From Acidihalobacter_A sp037381185 (GTDB lineage: Bacteria > Pseudomonadota > Gammaproteobacteria > DSM-5130 > Acidihalobacteraceae): a DNA stretch of 64,000 nt. The stretch lies in NCBI RefSeq assembly GCF_037381185.1, contig NZ_JARRQY010000007.1, positions 1-64,000 of the forward strand. Direction: 5' to 3'. The notes beneath the pieces are model-generated. The model was not told the origin of the DNA, ran no database searches, and was given only the letters and a program-made list of their open reading frames with translations. Position numbers and translations under genes: made by a program. The first letter of the stretch is position 1. Each line of letters opens with the position of its first letter. Below, in pieces: positions 1 to 8,869 of the stretch.

Positions 1-525
1 ATCATCCAGGCACACGCCGGCCTCATCGTCAACGTTGTCCAGGCCGTGCAGAACCCGGAACTGCGCCCGCAGCTCGACCAGCTGCTGCGCACCAGCGAGG
101 AAAACGGCTGGGGTGCGCTGGTCGCCACGGTGCGGCGCATCCTCGATGGTTCACGCGACCTCAGCCTACTGGCCGGACTCGACGAGGAGGACCACGTCAT
201 CGCCGAGGCGATTCTGCACGGGCTGCAGGATCCAACCAGCCTGCCTGACCCTAACGCCCGCCCCGACCCGGTTCTCGCCGCTCCTGGTCTGGCCGGCATG
301 ATCCACGCCTGTACCCGAGGCGACGTTCAGGCCCTCGAGCTGCTCTCCCAGATGGCCGAACAGATGACCCGAGTCGGCGGCGACATGGGGCGCATGGGTG
401 GACTCATGCGCCGCCTCGTCGAAGGCGAGCGCGATCCCGACGTGCTGCTCAAGGGGATGGGTGCCCAAGGCGAATCGCTGGTGCTCGCCGTGCTCGATGA
501 ACTGGGCAAGCTCGAAGCGCACTGA
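1..525 (+). CDS. C-terminal part of an uncharacterised protein (5' end outside window)
   Basis: The frame is open from the first base, so this is probably the 3' part of a longer gene. A GTG at 46 could be an internal start but has no clear ribosome binding site. The visible 174 residues are acidic and probably helical, with no signal peptide, membrane segment or catalytic motif that I recognise. A Met/Gly-rich stretch (MTRVGGDMGRMGGLMRR) lies near residue 130. The gene ends 9 bases before the end of the EAL/GGDEF gene on the other strand, so the two converge. I do not recognise the family and assign no function. Confidence 0.75.
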   Translation: MIQAHAGLIVNVVQAVQNPELRPQLDQLLRTSEENGWGALVATVRRILDGSRDLSLLAGLDEEDHVIAEAILHGLQDPTSLPDPNARPDPVLAAPGLAGMIHACTRGDVQALELLSQMAEQMTRVGGDMGRMGGLMRRLVEGERDPDVLLKGMGAQGESLVLAVLDELGKLEAH

Positions 526-534
526 TCCACTCCG

Positions 535-2925
535 TCAGCCGACCAGCGATCGGAGTCCGATATCTCCCAGCCACAGCTCTTGCAGCACATTGTCCGCATC
601 CCATACGGGACAACAGAAGGTCAGGCAGAAATCCTCCGTCGCCCGTGACAGATACACGCTGGACAGGTAGGCCGCGCACCCCGGCCGAAGCATGGTGAAA
701 TAGGGACGATCCCCCCGATACACCCCCACCCCGCCGCGCTTGATCGAGCCTCTCATCGCGGGATTGACCCAGTTCACGCCACACTGCATTCCTTCGCTGT
801 CGACCCGGAACACCAGCTCGAATTCTGGATGATCCGCAAACCAGGCATCGACCGCCTGACCGCTGGCCAATGCAGGGAAACTCCGCAATGCGCGCTCCAA
901 ATGTGCATGCCAGGCAGGCAAGCCATCAACCCCGGCGCGCGGCACCATGTGCAGAGGTTTGCCCTCCACCACGATGACGCTGCCTTGCCGATTTTTGCCC
1001 AGGCGTTTGAGCTGTGCGGCGCGCGCACTGGCACCGACGCTGTCCGTCACGCGGACCTCGGCGCCGGTAATCACCGCGACCGACAGCGTCGCAACCGGAT
1101 AGCGCCCTCCACTCTCCGTACTGAAGTAGCCGCGCTGGAAATCGTGCTGGTCATACAGGTAGATGGCCAATTCGTGGAAACGGGTGATAAGCCATTCGAG
1201 GGCCTCTTCCACTTCACCGTGCGTCGAGGCCGGAGCCACCATGAGAAAATCGTCGCCTCCGATATGCCCGAGTTCCACGCCCGGCAGCGCAGCCGCGGTC
1301 TTGCGCAGAATTTCCGCCAACAGGTAGATCATCGCGTCACCGCGCACGAAACCGTAGCGATCATTGAAGGCCTTGAAATGATCCAGGTCGAGGTAGATCA
1401 GATGCAGCCATTCCTCGCCGGCGAGCCGGTGGTCGATGAGACTCCGCAACACCGGGCCGGTCGGCAGATTGGTCAGGGGGTGAACGCTGGACGGCACACC
1501 CGCCTTGGTCAAATGATCCAGCGCCCCCAGCAGCGCCAGCGTACCCATGTAGCGCCCCGCATCGTCTGTCACCACCCACGGCTGGTTACGGCCGCCATTT
1601 TCGTACAGGCGTCGAAACAGACTATGGGCATTCGCCGTAGCTCCCAGGATATGCTCCAGGGCCTTGGCATAGCGCCCCACATTCCCTCTGCCGACACAAC
1701 GCAGCAACTTACGGTCCAGGTATCCGACCGGACGTTCGTCATCCAGCACGACAATGAATTCCAAGGCCGTATCGGAGCGAAAACGGCGCTGCGCGGCATG
1801 AATACCGTCATGCACCGACACCACGGATCCGGGCACGAGAAAATCCCCCAGACGCACCTGTGGCACGGGCGAGGCCGTTCTCGCAGCGGCAACCGTGGGC
1901 AACTGTCCTTCGGCAACCGGTTTCTCGTCGGGAGGCGCGAAGAAATAGCCCTGGGCATAGCTCACGCCGAGGTCGCAGCACAGCTGCACGTCCTGCTCGT
2001 CTTCCAGACCCTCCACCACCGTCGCGCATCCCAAACGTTGCGCCAAAGAGATGATCGCCTCAAGCATCACTGACCGCACGCGGCTGTTGTGCGCGCCATG
2101 CACCAGATCGCGGTCGATTTTCACGAAATCCGGCCTCAGCGCGCCAAGCAGACTCAGGCCGTTGTAGCCAGACCCCATATCGTCCAGCGCTATGCGCACT
2201 CCCTGAGCACGCAGTGCGTCGCAGGCCAAGGCCAGCATTTCAACGTCCTCAAAACGTTCGCTCTCGACGATCTCCACCACGATTTCCTGCGCGGGTACAC
2301 CGCGCGCCCGTAGTGCGGCGAACAGCGGATGGCGATCGTAGTCCGCCTGCACCAGACTACAGGGCATCGCGTTGATGAACAGGGGCATGCCGGCCGGCAT
2401 CAAACGAATCTTGGTCTCTATTGCGGCCAGTTGAGCGGCCACATCCATCGCCTCCAGACGCTTTGCCCGACGCGCCACATCGAATGCCTCGATCGCGCCG
2501 ATCACCTCGTTCTCGCCGGTCCTGACACGGCACAGCGCCTCATAGGCGAACAAACGCCCTCCGCTCTGCAAATCGACGATCGGTTGCAACAGACTAAACA
2601 GGCTGTCCCCGAGATCGCCCTTGATCCACTCATGCTCGACCCAGGTATACAGCGTTTCCAGCGAAACCACGTGCGAAAGTGCCTCAAGAGGACTCAACGC
2701 GCCTTCGGCGTTACACAGCCACAGAACCTGAATCTCGCTACCGACCGACTGCGGCATCGTTCGACACAATTCCGCAAGCAGGCTGCGCAAACCGTTCTCG
2801 GCCACGTCAAAGCACCACAAACCGGCTGCCGCATCCAACAAATTCCCGTACAGCAGACAATCCTTCGGCACCTCATGAATACCCAAGCGAAGATAGAGCT
2901 GCCCGGCCTTCGAAATGTTATCCAT
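535..2925 (-). CDS. EAL-CBS-GGDEF cyclic-di-GMP signalling protein
   Basis: 796 residues, cytoplasmic, no membrane segment. Order: an N-terminal region (1-105), an EAL phosphodiesterase domain (about 108-340), a CBS-pair-like region (about 357-475), a GGDEF domain (about 482-650) and a C-terminal tail. The EAL site looks complete: EAL at 129-131, Asn185, Glu218, the DD pair at 248-249, Lys269, Glu305 and the QGY at 325-327. The GGDEF signature reads GGDDF at 556-560, an accepted active variant. The protein may therefore make as well as cleave c-di-GMP; the balance cannot be read from sequence. This EAL-CBS-GGDEF order is known in proteobacteria. Downstream of the DUF1631 gene on the same strand, separated by about 390 bases that include a hairpin terminator. 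Confidence 0.93.
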   Translation of the reverse strand: MDNISKAGQLYLRLGIHEVPKDCLLYGNLLDAAAGLWCFDVAENGLRSLLAELCRTMPQSVGSEIQVLWLCNAEGALSPLEALSHVVSLETLYTWVEHEWIKGDLGDSLFSLLQPIVDLQSGGRLFAYEALCRVRTGENEVIGAIEAFDVARRAKRLEAMDVAAQLAAIETKIRLMPAGMPLFINAMPCSLVQADYDRHPLFAALRARGVPAQEIVVEIVESERFEDVEMLALACDALRAQGVRIALDDMGSGYNGLSLLGALRPDFVKIDRDLVHGAHNSRVRSVMLEAIISLAQRLGCATVVEGLEDEQDVQLCCDLGVSYAQGYFFAPPDEKPVAEGQLPTVAAARTASPVPQVRLGDFLVPGSVVSVHDGIHAAQRRFRSDTALEFIVVLDDERPVGYLDRKLLRCVGRGNVGRYAKALEHILGATANAHSLFRRLYENGGRNQPWVVTDDAGRYMGTLALLGALDHLTKAGVPSSVHPLTNLPTGPVLRSLIDHRLAGEEWLHLIYLDLDHFKAFNDRYGFVRGDAMIYLLAEILRKTAAALPGVELGHIGGDDFLMVAPASTHGEVEEALEWLITRFHELAIYLYDQHDFQRGYFSTESGGRYPVATLSVAVITGAEVRVTDSVGASARAAQLKRLGKNRQGSVIVVEGKPLHMVPRAGVDGLPAWHAHLERALRSFPALASGQAVDAWFADHPEFELVFRVDSEGMQCGVNWVNPAMRGSIKRGGVGVYRGDRPYFTMLRPGCAAYLSSVYLSRATEDFCLTFCCPVWDADNVLQELWLGDIGLRSLVG

Positions 2926-3311
2926 TCATTCCCATCGCGCGGTATCGGAACATGGCGCGAGACGAAATCCATATCGTGTTCGAAGGATTATGTCGCTGAA
3001 CTCATCGCCACGGGCCGGCAGGGAGCCGAACCGCGTTAATACAGAGCAAAACCCGGACCACCAAATACAGCCGGGTGTGTGATGAGGAAGAGCTATTGTC
3101 CCGGCAACTGGATAGTCATGCTTCCCGGGCTTCAACAAAGCTCTGAATCAAGGCGCGGCGCTTGGCAAAGAGCACGACGCCGGCTCGGGGAATGCTCCAA
3201 AGCGGGCGCACCATCGCAAGACCGTTCGCCCCACGATGGTGCAGAAGGCTTTCTGCCATGAATCAACTGCCGGACGAGGGGCGGGGGCAAGGAAACGAAA
3301 CGGAGGAGATG
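2926..3311. other. Intergenic region with two hairpins
   Basis: No credible gene. It separates the DUF1631 gene from the EAL/GGDEF gene, both on the minus strand. It contains a 9-bp inverted repeat GCACCATCG / CGATGGTGC at 3208-3216 and 3234-3242 (17-nt loop), followed directly by a 6-bp hairpin GCAGAA/TTCTGC around 3241-3256. A separate terminator-like hairpin sits at the DUF1631 stop. I saw no riboswitch core. The promoter of the EAL/GGDEF gene should lie here, but no hexamer pair stands out. Confidence 0.5.
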
Positions 3312-3323
3312 TCAGCCCTCCGT
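3300..3323 (-). terminator. Probable intrinsic terminator of the DUF1631 gene
   Basis: Read on the minus strand: a 7-bp stem ACGGAGG/CCTCCGT with a 10-nt loop, then TTCGTTTCC. The stem overlaps the last codons and stop of the DUF1631 gene. The U-tract is interrupted, so the call is moderate. Confidence 0.5.
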
Positions 3324-5792
3324 CTGCTTGAGACTGTCCAGGGCGGAAATCAAGGCCCGGTCGACTACCGGCGCATCTTCGATAATGCGCGCACGCGTTT
3401 CACGCAACTCCGTCGCCAAGGCTTGCGGCGTCATCTCAACCACTTTCATTCCCTGACGATTGACGAAGAAGTACTTGTTACTGATGATGCTGCGCCAGGA
3501 CAACTTGATCCGCTGCTCGAGGCCATTCGCATCGGTCCAGTCAAGCCACGTCCCCTCCTCCAGGCTTTCCGCGCAGTCCATGAATTCATCCAGGACCACT
3601 TCACCGGACTCGTCGCCGAGATTCGGCGTGACCGCCTCCGAACCGCGGAAACGGCCCTCGGCGATCATCCGTTTGATCTCGTCCGTCTTGCGCGCCATGA
3701 AACTCTTCTGGTCGAGTTCCGGCTCCGGTGTTGCAAGAACTTCCTCAGTCCGGTCAACGGAAGACAAGGCATCCGTATCCGTGTCCACGCTGACGGCGGG
3801 AAGCGGGCCAGAAACGCTTTCAAGGCCACTTCCGACCGAGGGGACAGCCTCTGCACCAGCAGCTGCATCTGAAGACGGCGCGGCTACGGCATGCCTCGAC
3901 TCCGCGGGCATCGGTTCAGGCGCCGGTCGTCTTGCAATCCGCGCCAGACGCGAATGCTCCAGCGCGAGACATGCAAACAGGGCCTCGCGCTTTTCGGCCG
4001 GGACATTCAGTTTTTCCATGCCGTCTCTCAACGCCCGCAGGATGTTGGGCAGGGTATCCAGAAGCTGGGCTCGTGCCTCATCCGTCTCCTTGGGCATAAG
4101 ACTCCAAACCAGCGTTGAAGCTATGTTCAGCGCCTTCATCCAAGGTGTCGATTCACTACCCGAACTCGCATAGATTCCGGCCATCAAATCGCGCCAGGGT
4201 CCACGTAGAAACGTTTCCACGGCATCCGGAACCCGGCTTCCCACCAACACTTGATCAATCGCGGCCGATGCCACGACACGTCCGATCTCACGATTTTCGC
4301 GGCGCATCGCCTGTTCGGCCTCGGCGCTTTCGCGCTCCTGCGCGGCGTGCTCTTCGGAATCAAGATGCGGCTCGAAATCCGCCAACACTTTTTCGAAGAT
4401 CTGCGTATCATCCTCGAACTCGTCGACGACCCGATTCACCATTTGCTCGACGCGGGCAAGCAAGTCTTCGGCGCCCTGGCCGGCGCCCGGCATCCAGCCA
4501 ATCCCGGCATGCGCCATCAGGTTGAGCAGGCGCCGGGCCGGATGATGTTTTCTGGTGAGAAAGCTACGGTCGAGCAGGGCGACCTTCACCATCGGAATCT
4601 GCAGGCGCGCAATCAAGCCCTTGAAAGGCTCCGGCAAGGCGGGATCTTCGAAGATGAAATCGAACAGCATCGCCACGATGTCGATGGTGTTTTCGTCAAC
4701 AGGCGTGAACGCCTGCGTCCCCGCACCACCCGCACCCGCACCACCCGCACCGACCGCCTGGCGGAGTTCGTCCTTGAGCATGTCCGGCGCCAACGGAACA
4801 ACGCCGCTATCCGCGGCATGGGCTGCCTGCTGCAATCGGGTCAAGGCTCCGACCAATTCGTGGCCGGAAACGATCAGCGGCGCGCCACCGGCATAACCGT
4901 AGCCCCCTCCTGGCCCCCGCCCCTGACTGCGAACCGACCCCAGGAACGCCTGCAAAGCGTCGGCCAGCTCGTCGTTGCCCTCATCCTCGTAATAGTCGTT
5001 TCCACCCTGTGCGGAGTTGCCGTTGCCGCCGACCGAAGCTCCGCCACGAGGACTACCTGCAGACCCTCGGCGGCTTCTGCCGCCAGAGTGCTCTTCAACG
5101 CGCAGATTCGGCAGCAAGCCTGCTTCACGCAACATGAGATTGAAGCCGCCGTACACATCACCCAGTTCGCCAACCACGAAGCGGTCGAACAGCTTGTACA
5201 GTACCAACTTGGGCTGGATCGACATTTCCAGCACCGCCGCTGCCTCGTTGAAGGCCTCGCATACCGTTCGCGGACCGATGGCGATATCGTCTTCGGCAGA
5301 CGGCGCGGTCTGACTGCCAAGCGCCGCCAAACGCTGTCCGATCAGATAGAGGTCTTCCGAATAAAGGCGCTTCGCCTTGCCGGCCATGCCGTCTGTCGCC
5401 AGCCGTTGCTCGAGTTCATCGGTTTCGACGAGACTCAGTTCACCTTCATCATCGCCCCCGCCGGCTTGCACACGGTTCCTACTGCCCGGAGTCAGACTAC
5501 GTTCGAATTCCTTAAGCACCCCCGCAACGAAGTCTCCTTCGATGCTGCTGCGCTTGAGGCGGATTTCCCTCATCGCTTCGAAATAGAGCGCCTGCTGGTG
5601 GTTGCTCTCGGCTTTGTCGGCACGCGCGAAAAACGCATCGTCGACGTTTTCCAGCATGACCCGGATGCGCTGCATAAGCGCATCACGAAGCTGCTCGCGC
5701 AGACGGGAGATGAGCTGGCCTCGCTGTACCGCACCGAGTCCGCCGCGGACAGGCGCGATTGCTACGACCTTATCCTGATTACCTTGCTGCAT
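3312..5792 (-). CDS. DUF1631 family protein
   Basis: 826 residues, a normal length for the family. Homologs are sometimes labelled thymidine phosphorylase, which the sequence does not support. The N-terminal region (about 25-110) is helical (QLISRLREQLRDALMQRI, then FEAMREIRLKRS). Residues about 240-265 form a Gly/Ser/Arg-rich linker, and about 635-720 an Ala/Pro/Glu-rich low-complexity linker. The last ~85 residues (from LDWTDANGLEQRIKLSW) form a compact beta-rich segment that I infer to be PilZ-like. An AGGTGA precedes the ATG. The neighbouring c-di-GMP enzyme on the same strand fits a second-messenger link, but the PilZ likeness needs structure comparison. Molecular function unknown. Confidence 0.85.
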   Translation of the reverse strand: MQQGNQDKVVAIAPVRGGLGAVQRGQLISRLREQLRDALMQRIRVMLENVDDAFFARADKAESNHQQALYFEAMREIRLKRSSIEGDFVAGVLKEFERSLTPGSRNRVQAGGGDDEGELSLVETDELEQRLATDGMAGKAKRLYSEDLYLIGQRLAALGSQTAPSAEDDIAIGPRTVCEAFNEAAAVLEMSIQPKLVLYKLFDRFVVGELGDVYGGFNLMLREAGLLPNLRVEEHSGGRSRRGSAGSPRGGASVGGNGNSAQGGNDYYEDEGNDELADALQAFLGSVRSQGRGPGGGYGYAGGAPLIVSGHELVGALTRLQQAAHAADSGVVPLAPDMLKDELRQAVGAGGAGAGGAGTQAFTPVDENTIDIVAMLFDFIFEDPALPEPFKGLIARLQIPMVKVALLDRSFLTRKHHPARRLLNLMAHAGIGWMPGAGQGAEDLLARVEQMVNRVVDEFEDDTQIFEKVLADFEPHLDSEEHAAQERESAEAEQAMRRENREIGRVVASAAIDQVLVGSRVPDAVETFLRGPWRDLMAGIYASSGSESTPWMKALNIASTLVWSLMPKETDEARAQLLDTLPNILRALRDGMEKLNVPAEKREALFACLALEHSRLARIARRPAPEPMPAESRHAVAAPSSDAAAGAEAVPSVGSGLESVSGPLPAVSVDTDTDALSSVDRTEEVLATPEPELDQKSFMARKTDEIKRMIAEGRFRGSEAVTPNLGDESGEVVLDEFMDCAESLEEGTWLDWTDANGLEQRIKLSWRSIISNKYFFVNRQGMKVVEMTPQALATELRETRARIIEDAPVVDRALISALDSLKQTEG

Positions 5793-6115
5793 CGTTCACC
5801 TCACGCGCGGCCCAGCCTCAAAAGGGTATTCGTCCTGGGTGTCGCACCGATGGAGCCTCGTGCGTATTTTCGCATCCAAAATTATCGGCTTCGTTCAAGC
5901 CCGACTTAACACGCAACCGATACGCGGTTGCATTCGACCGACAAACGTAGCCCACGCTGACCATGGCATACATCATTCGGTATGATTATGCCTTTATACC
6001 ATCATCGCCTGCGATGACCCGTAGTTCATACCCGGGTCGTCCGCCGAGCGGCATTATTCAACGCGCGAGCCTGACATGCCAAAGGCCTCCCAACACTGCA
6101 ATGGAAGATAAACGT
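5793..6115. other. Divergent intergenic region, DUF1631 gene / ispG
   Basis: About 320 bases between oppositely oriented starts, and more AT-rich than its surroundings around 5980-6000 (TATGATTATGCCTTTATACC). Promoters for both genes should lie here. The ispG frame stays open back to 5963, but those residues do not match the conserved IspG N-terminus and are left out. No regulatory element identified with confidence. Confidence 0.4.
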
Positions 6116-7366
6116 ATGCTGTGCGCAACCCTGAGCAAAAGACGTACCAGCGTTCCCGTACGTATCGGCTCCGTCATCGTCGGCGGCGACACACCCGTCG
6201 TCGTGCAGTCCATGACCAACACCGATACCGCCGACACACTGCGCACCGCGATACAGGTGGCCGAACTCGCGCGGGCCGGCTCCGAGTTGGTACGCCTGAC
6301 CGTCAATACCGAAGAAGCCGCCGCAGCCGTCCCCGAAATCCGCGAGCGCGTCGAGGCCATGGGATTGGCCGTACCGCTGGTCGGCGACTTTCACTTCAAC
6401 GGTCACAAGCTTCTGACCAAGTATCCCGCTTGCGCCGAAGCACTGGGCAAATACCGCATCAATCCCGGCAACGTGGGCCGCGGCAAGAAGCGCGACGAGC
6501 AGTTCGCGCAGATGATCGAACTCGCCTGCCGCTACGACAAGCCCGTGCGGATCGGCGTCAACTGGGGCTCCCTGGATCAGGACCTGCTGGCGCGCCGCCT
6601 GGACGACAATGCGCGCAGCGCAGCTCCCAAGGAACTCGAAGAGATCACCCATGAGGCGCTGCTCGAATCCGCACTGTCGAGCGCGCAGCGAGCCGAGGAA
6701 CTCGGGCTGGGGCATGACCGAATCATCCTCTCCTGCAAACTGTCGGGCGTGCAGGACCTCATCCGTGCCTACCGCGACCTGGGCGGCCGTTGCGATTACC
6801 CGCTCCATCTCGGTCTCACCGAGGCGGGCATGGGCGTGAAAGGCATTGTCGCCTCCACCGCGGCACTGTCCGTTCTGCTCGTCGAAGGCATCGGCGACAC
6901 GATCCGCATCTCGCTCACCCCCGAACCTGGCGGGGAGCGCACTCAGGAGGTCCTGGTCGCCCAGGAGATCCTACAATCGCTGGGCATGCGCTCCTTCACC
7001 CCGCGCGTCATCGCCTGCCCGGGCTGCGGCCGCACCTCCAGCGACTACTTCCAGCGTCTGGCAGCCGAGATTCAGGAATTTCTCGTCCGGCAAATGCCGA
7101 CGTGGCGCAGCACGCATCCCGGCGTAGAAGACATGAGCGTCGCCGTGATGGGGTGTGTGGTCAACGGCCCCGGCGAGAGCAGGCATGCCAACATCGGAAT
7201 CAGCCTGCCGGGCAGCGGCGAAACCCCCGTCGCCCCCGTCTACGTGAACGGGGAAAAAACCGTCACCCTCAAAGGCGACACCATCGCGGACGAATTCAAG
7301 ACTCTGGTCAGCGACTACGTGGAACGCCACTACGCCAACCCACATCGCGAAAGCGAATCGGCCTGA
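6116..7366 (+). CDS. ispG: 4-hydroxy-3-methylbut-2-en-1-yl diphosphate synthase (IspG/GcpE)
   Basis: Cytosolic 4Fe-4S enzyme of the MEP isoprenoid pathway that converts methylerythritol cyclodiphosphate to HMBPP. 416 residues from the ATG at 6116; GGAAGA lies about 10 bases before it, and this start gives the N-terminus of the long proteobacterial form (about 420 residues as in Neisseria, against 372 in E. coli). Visible signatures: VVVQSMTNTDTADT near the N-terminus, GDFHFNG, KYRINPGNVG, RIGVNWGSLD, GLTEAGMG, then the cluster ligands ACPGCGR and MGCVVNGPGE, the latter also giving the conserved Glu. An ATG at 6101 is an alternative. A hairpin follows about 30 bases after the stop. Confidence 0.97.
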   Translation: MLCATLSKRRTSVPVRIGSVIVGGDTPVVVQSMTNTDTADTLRTAIQVAELARAGSELVRLTVNTEEAAAAVPEIRERVEAMGLAVPLVGDFHFNGHKLLTKYPACAEALGKYRINPGNVGRGKKRDEQFAQMIELACRYDKPVRIGVNWGSLDQDLLARRLDDNARSAAPKELEEITHEALLESALSSAQRAEELGLGHDRIILSCKLSGVQDLIRAYRDLGGRCDYPLHLGLTEAGMGVKGIVASTAALSVLLVEGIGDTIRISLTPEPGGERTQEVLVAQEILQSLGMRSFTPRVIACPGCGRTSSDYFQRLAAEIQEFLVRQMPTWRSTHPGVEDMSVAVMGCVVNGPGESRHANIGISLPGSGETPVAPVYVNGEKTVTLKGDTIADEFKTLVSDYVERHYANPHRESESA

Positions 7367-7394
7367 GCGGCCTCAGTCTGCAGCGGATTAAGGC

Positions 7395-7418
7395 CCGCGC
7401 GGGAATTATCCTGCGCGG
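7395..7418 (+). terminator. Hairpin after ispG, possible terminator
   Basis: A 10-bp stem, CCGCGCGGGA at 7395-7404 against TCCTGCGCGG at 7409-7418, contains one G-U pair and closes an ATTA loop. No U-run follows, so it may be a weak or Rho-assisted terminator or an mRNA 3' stabiliser. Confidence 0.4.
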
Positions 7419-7517
7419 AAGCTGTCGGATAGCCCTGACACTCATTCCGGTGTGCTCCGTCGCTGCAGCATCGGCAGCCGGCCTCCCCGGGCAATACCTA
7501 GTTAATACGCGATCCGC

Positions 7518-8474
7518 ATGCCACGAATCAATTACTTGCCTCCTGCCCTGCAGCGACTGCTCCTGCTGTTGTTGCTGACAGCTCCTTTCCTTCCAACAAG
7601 CTACGCGGACACCAAGCCCGAGGGCGAATCACCGCTCTCCGCCAATCACTATCTGATCCCGAATTTCAGCAACCATTTACTGCAGGAAGGACGTCTCATC
7701 TACGGGGATCTGCTGGAAGCACGCGATGCGGAGCGCGCCAAGCACATTTTGGCCCTGCGTCTTGCGCTGGCGGACGCAAGCGGTCATCTGCTGCAACTGT
7801 CCACGCCACCGTCCCTCGCCGGTCTCAGGCAACAGATGGTCGCCGTACGTCAGGCACTTGCCGGCGACGGCGGAACGACTCCGGCCACGGCCTGGGCGGC
7901 ACTCATCAAATCCATCAAACAACTGCCCATGCATCGGGCGGACCAACCGGCAAGAGTCCGTCTGCAGCGTACCGCCGAGCGAGGCCAGCAACTGACCGCA
8001 CGGGGCGACCTTGCGGGCGCCCGGGTCGAACTGTCGAAACTCATCGGGGAAATCGAGATCACCTCGCACGTCTTCCCCATCACCACCGTACGCAAGAGCG
8101 TCGGCGATGCCGTCAAGGCAGCCTCGGCATTCACTCCGCACTGGAAGCAGGCGCACAAGGCTATCGCCCAAGCTCTCCGGGAAACCCGCTGGATAACCAC
8201 CCCCGAAGCCGAACGCATGATCCACGCATTCGATGCGATGGTAGCGGCTTACGTCCAGTTTCCGGACTCCATCTCCAGGGCCCGCAATTCGCTGCAGCAC
8301 GCCGTCTGGTGGTTGAAGTTCGATCGCCACCAAAGCGACGCATCGCTTCTGCAGGACCTTCGCCGGGCCGCGCGGCCGCATAGCGATCTCAGCCTACAGC
8401 GCATAGGTGAGCTGCAAACCCGCCTCGCCTACGACATTCACCATGACCGACTCATTGCCCTGCAGACGAACTAG
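7518..8474 (+). CDS. Exported helical protein, possibly YfdX-like
   Basis: 318 residues. A clear signal peptide (MPRINYLPPALQRLL, then a poly-Leu core) ends at SYA-DT, so the mature protein is predicted periplasmic. The mature part is almost all helix, with repeated Ala/Leu heptads. The segment GARVELSKLIGEIEITSHVFPITTVRKSV followed by a W..A..A...AL helix reminds me of the YfdX family, but this is a weak impression. No Cys and no metal or catalytic motif stand out. It lies between ispG and the cyd regulatory region and is probably transcribed separately. Function unknown. Confidence 0.7.
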   Translation: MPRINYLPPALQRLLLLLLLTAPFLPTSYADTKPEGESPLSANHYLIPNFSNHLLQEGRLIYGDLLEARDAERAKHILALRLALADASGHLLQLSTPPSLAGLRQQMVAVRQALAGDGGTTPATAWAALIKSIKQLPMHRADQPARVRLQRTAERGQQLTARGDLAGARVELSKLIGEIEITSHVFPITTVRKSVGDAVKAASAFTPHWKQAHKAIAQALRETRWITTPEAERMIHAFDAMVAAYVQFPDSISRARNSLQHAVWWLKFDRHQSDASLLQDLRRAARPHSDLSLQRIGELQTRLAYDIHHDRLIALQTN

Positions 8475-8714
8475 AACCTTAGAGCCTGTTCACAACGACT
8501 ATGCATCGCTCAATGGTGTGATCGGACCATGGGGCAGCGCTGCCAATCGCCTGTGGAGACATCTACTCGACGTCTTCTCGGGACCCGCTCAAAACGGGCC
8601 CCAGAAAATCAGCCATCCCTCAAACGGCCGCTTCGAGCCCTGACGCTCTATCGCCATTGACCCAATTCGCTTCAGCCGACCTGTTCGATCATCATTGCAA
8701 GCACCCTCAAAGGT

Positions 8715-8728
8715 GGTTGATTTCAACC
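8715..8728. promoter_or_regulatory. Palindrome upstream of cydA, candidate activator site
   Basis: GGTTGATTTCAACC is a perfect 6-bp inverted repeat with a 2-nt spacer, about 75 bases upstream of the sigma-54 -24 element. That is a usual place for an NtrC-family enhancer site. The overlapping string TTGATTTCAACCAA is also one mismatch from an FNR/ANR box (TTGAT-N4-ATCAA), so an FNR-type regulator is the alternative reading. Confidence 0.35.
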
Positions 8729-8803
8729 AACACCTTGCCATATCCACCACCAATAACCCATATGAGGCCGCAGCCCGGCAAGCTATAAACCACCCGTACG
8801 GCC

Positions 8804-8819
8804 TGGCATGGTGCTTGCT
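8804..8819 (+). promoter_or_regulatory. Sigma-54 (-24/-12) promoter for cydAB
   Basis: TGGCAT-N5-TTGCT matches the RpoN consensus TGGCAC-N5-TTGCW, with GG and GC separated by exactly 10 bases. Transcription would start near 8830, about 40 bases before the cydA ATG. An NtrC-family regulator with the GAFTGA sigma-54 contact loop is encoded four genes downstream, which supports the site. Confidence 0.65.
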
Positions 8820-8869
8820 GCCCAGCTCCGCACTCGCCGCACTGAACGAACACGCCTAGGAGCGATCGG

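Larger units (their letters stand above)
8475..8869. other. Upstream regulatory region of the cyd operon
   Basis: Nearly 400 bases without a gene. It holds a sigma-54-type promoter (8804-8819) and a palindrome about 90 bases upstream of it (8715-8728). It also has a 12-bp perfect palindrome GGCAGCGCTGCC at 8533-8544 and a hairpin around 8578-8602 (GGGACCCG / CGGGCCCC with one mismatch). Near 8480 the string TTAGAGCCTGTTCACA resembles one end of the MITE family seen elsewhere in the window, but no convincing partner end is present. Confidence 0.55.

Noticed and set aside
829..2073. Long open frame opposite the EAL/GGDEF gene
   Set aside because: Product is rich in His, Gln and Arg with no family, and the other strand has complete EAL and GGDEF motifs. 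It is an antisense frame caused by high GC.
2926..3311. c-di-GMP riboswitch before the EAL/GGDEF gene
   Set aside because: I looked for a GEMM-type core near the two hairpins and did not find one.
4251..5909. 552-codon open frame opposite the DUF1631 gene
   Set aside because: No ribosome binding site and low-complexity composition; the minus strand holds a recognisable family.
5963..6115. Extended N-terminus of IspG
   Set aside because: The frame is open, but the extra residues do not match the family and the start at 6116 agrees with the length and N-terminus of long-form IspG.
8479..8860. Degenerate MITE before cydA
   Set aside because: TTAGAGCCTGTTCACA near 8480 and GAACACGCCTAG near 8848 resemble the family ends, but the core sequence is not there and the right end overlaps the cydA ribosome binding site. 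Too weak to call.
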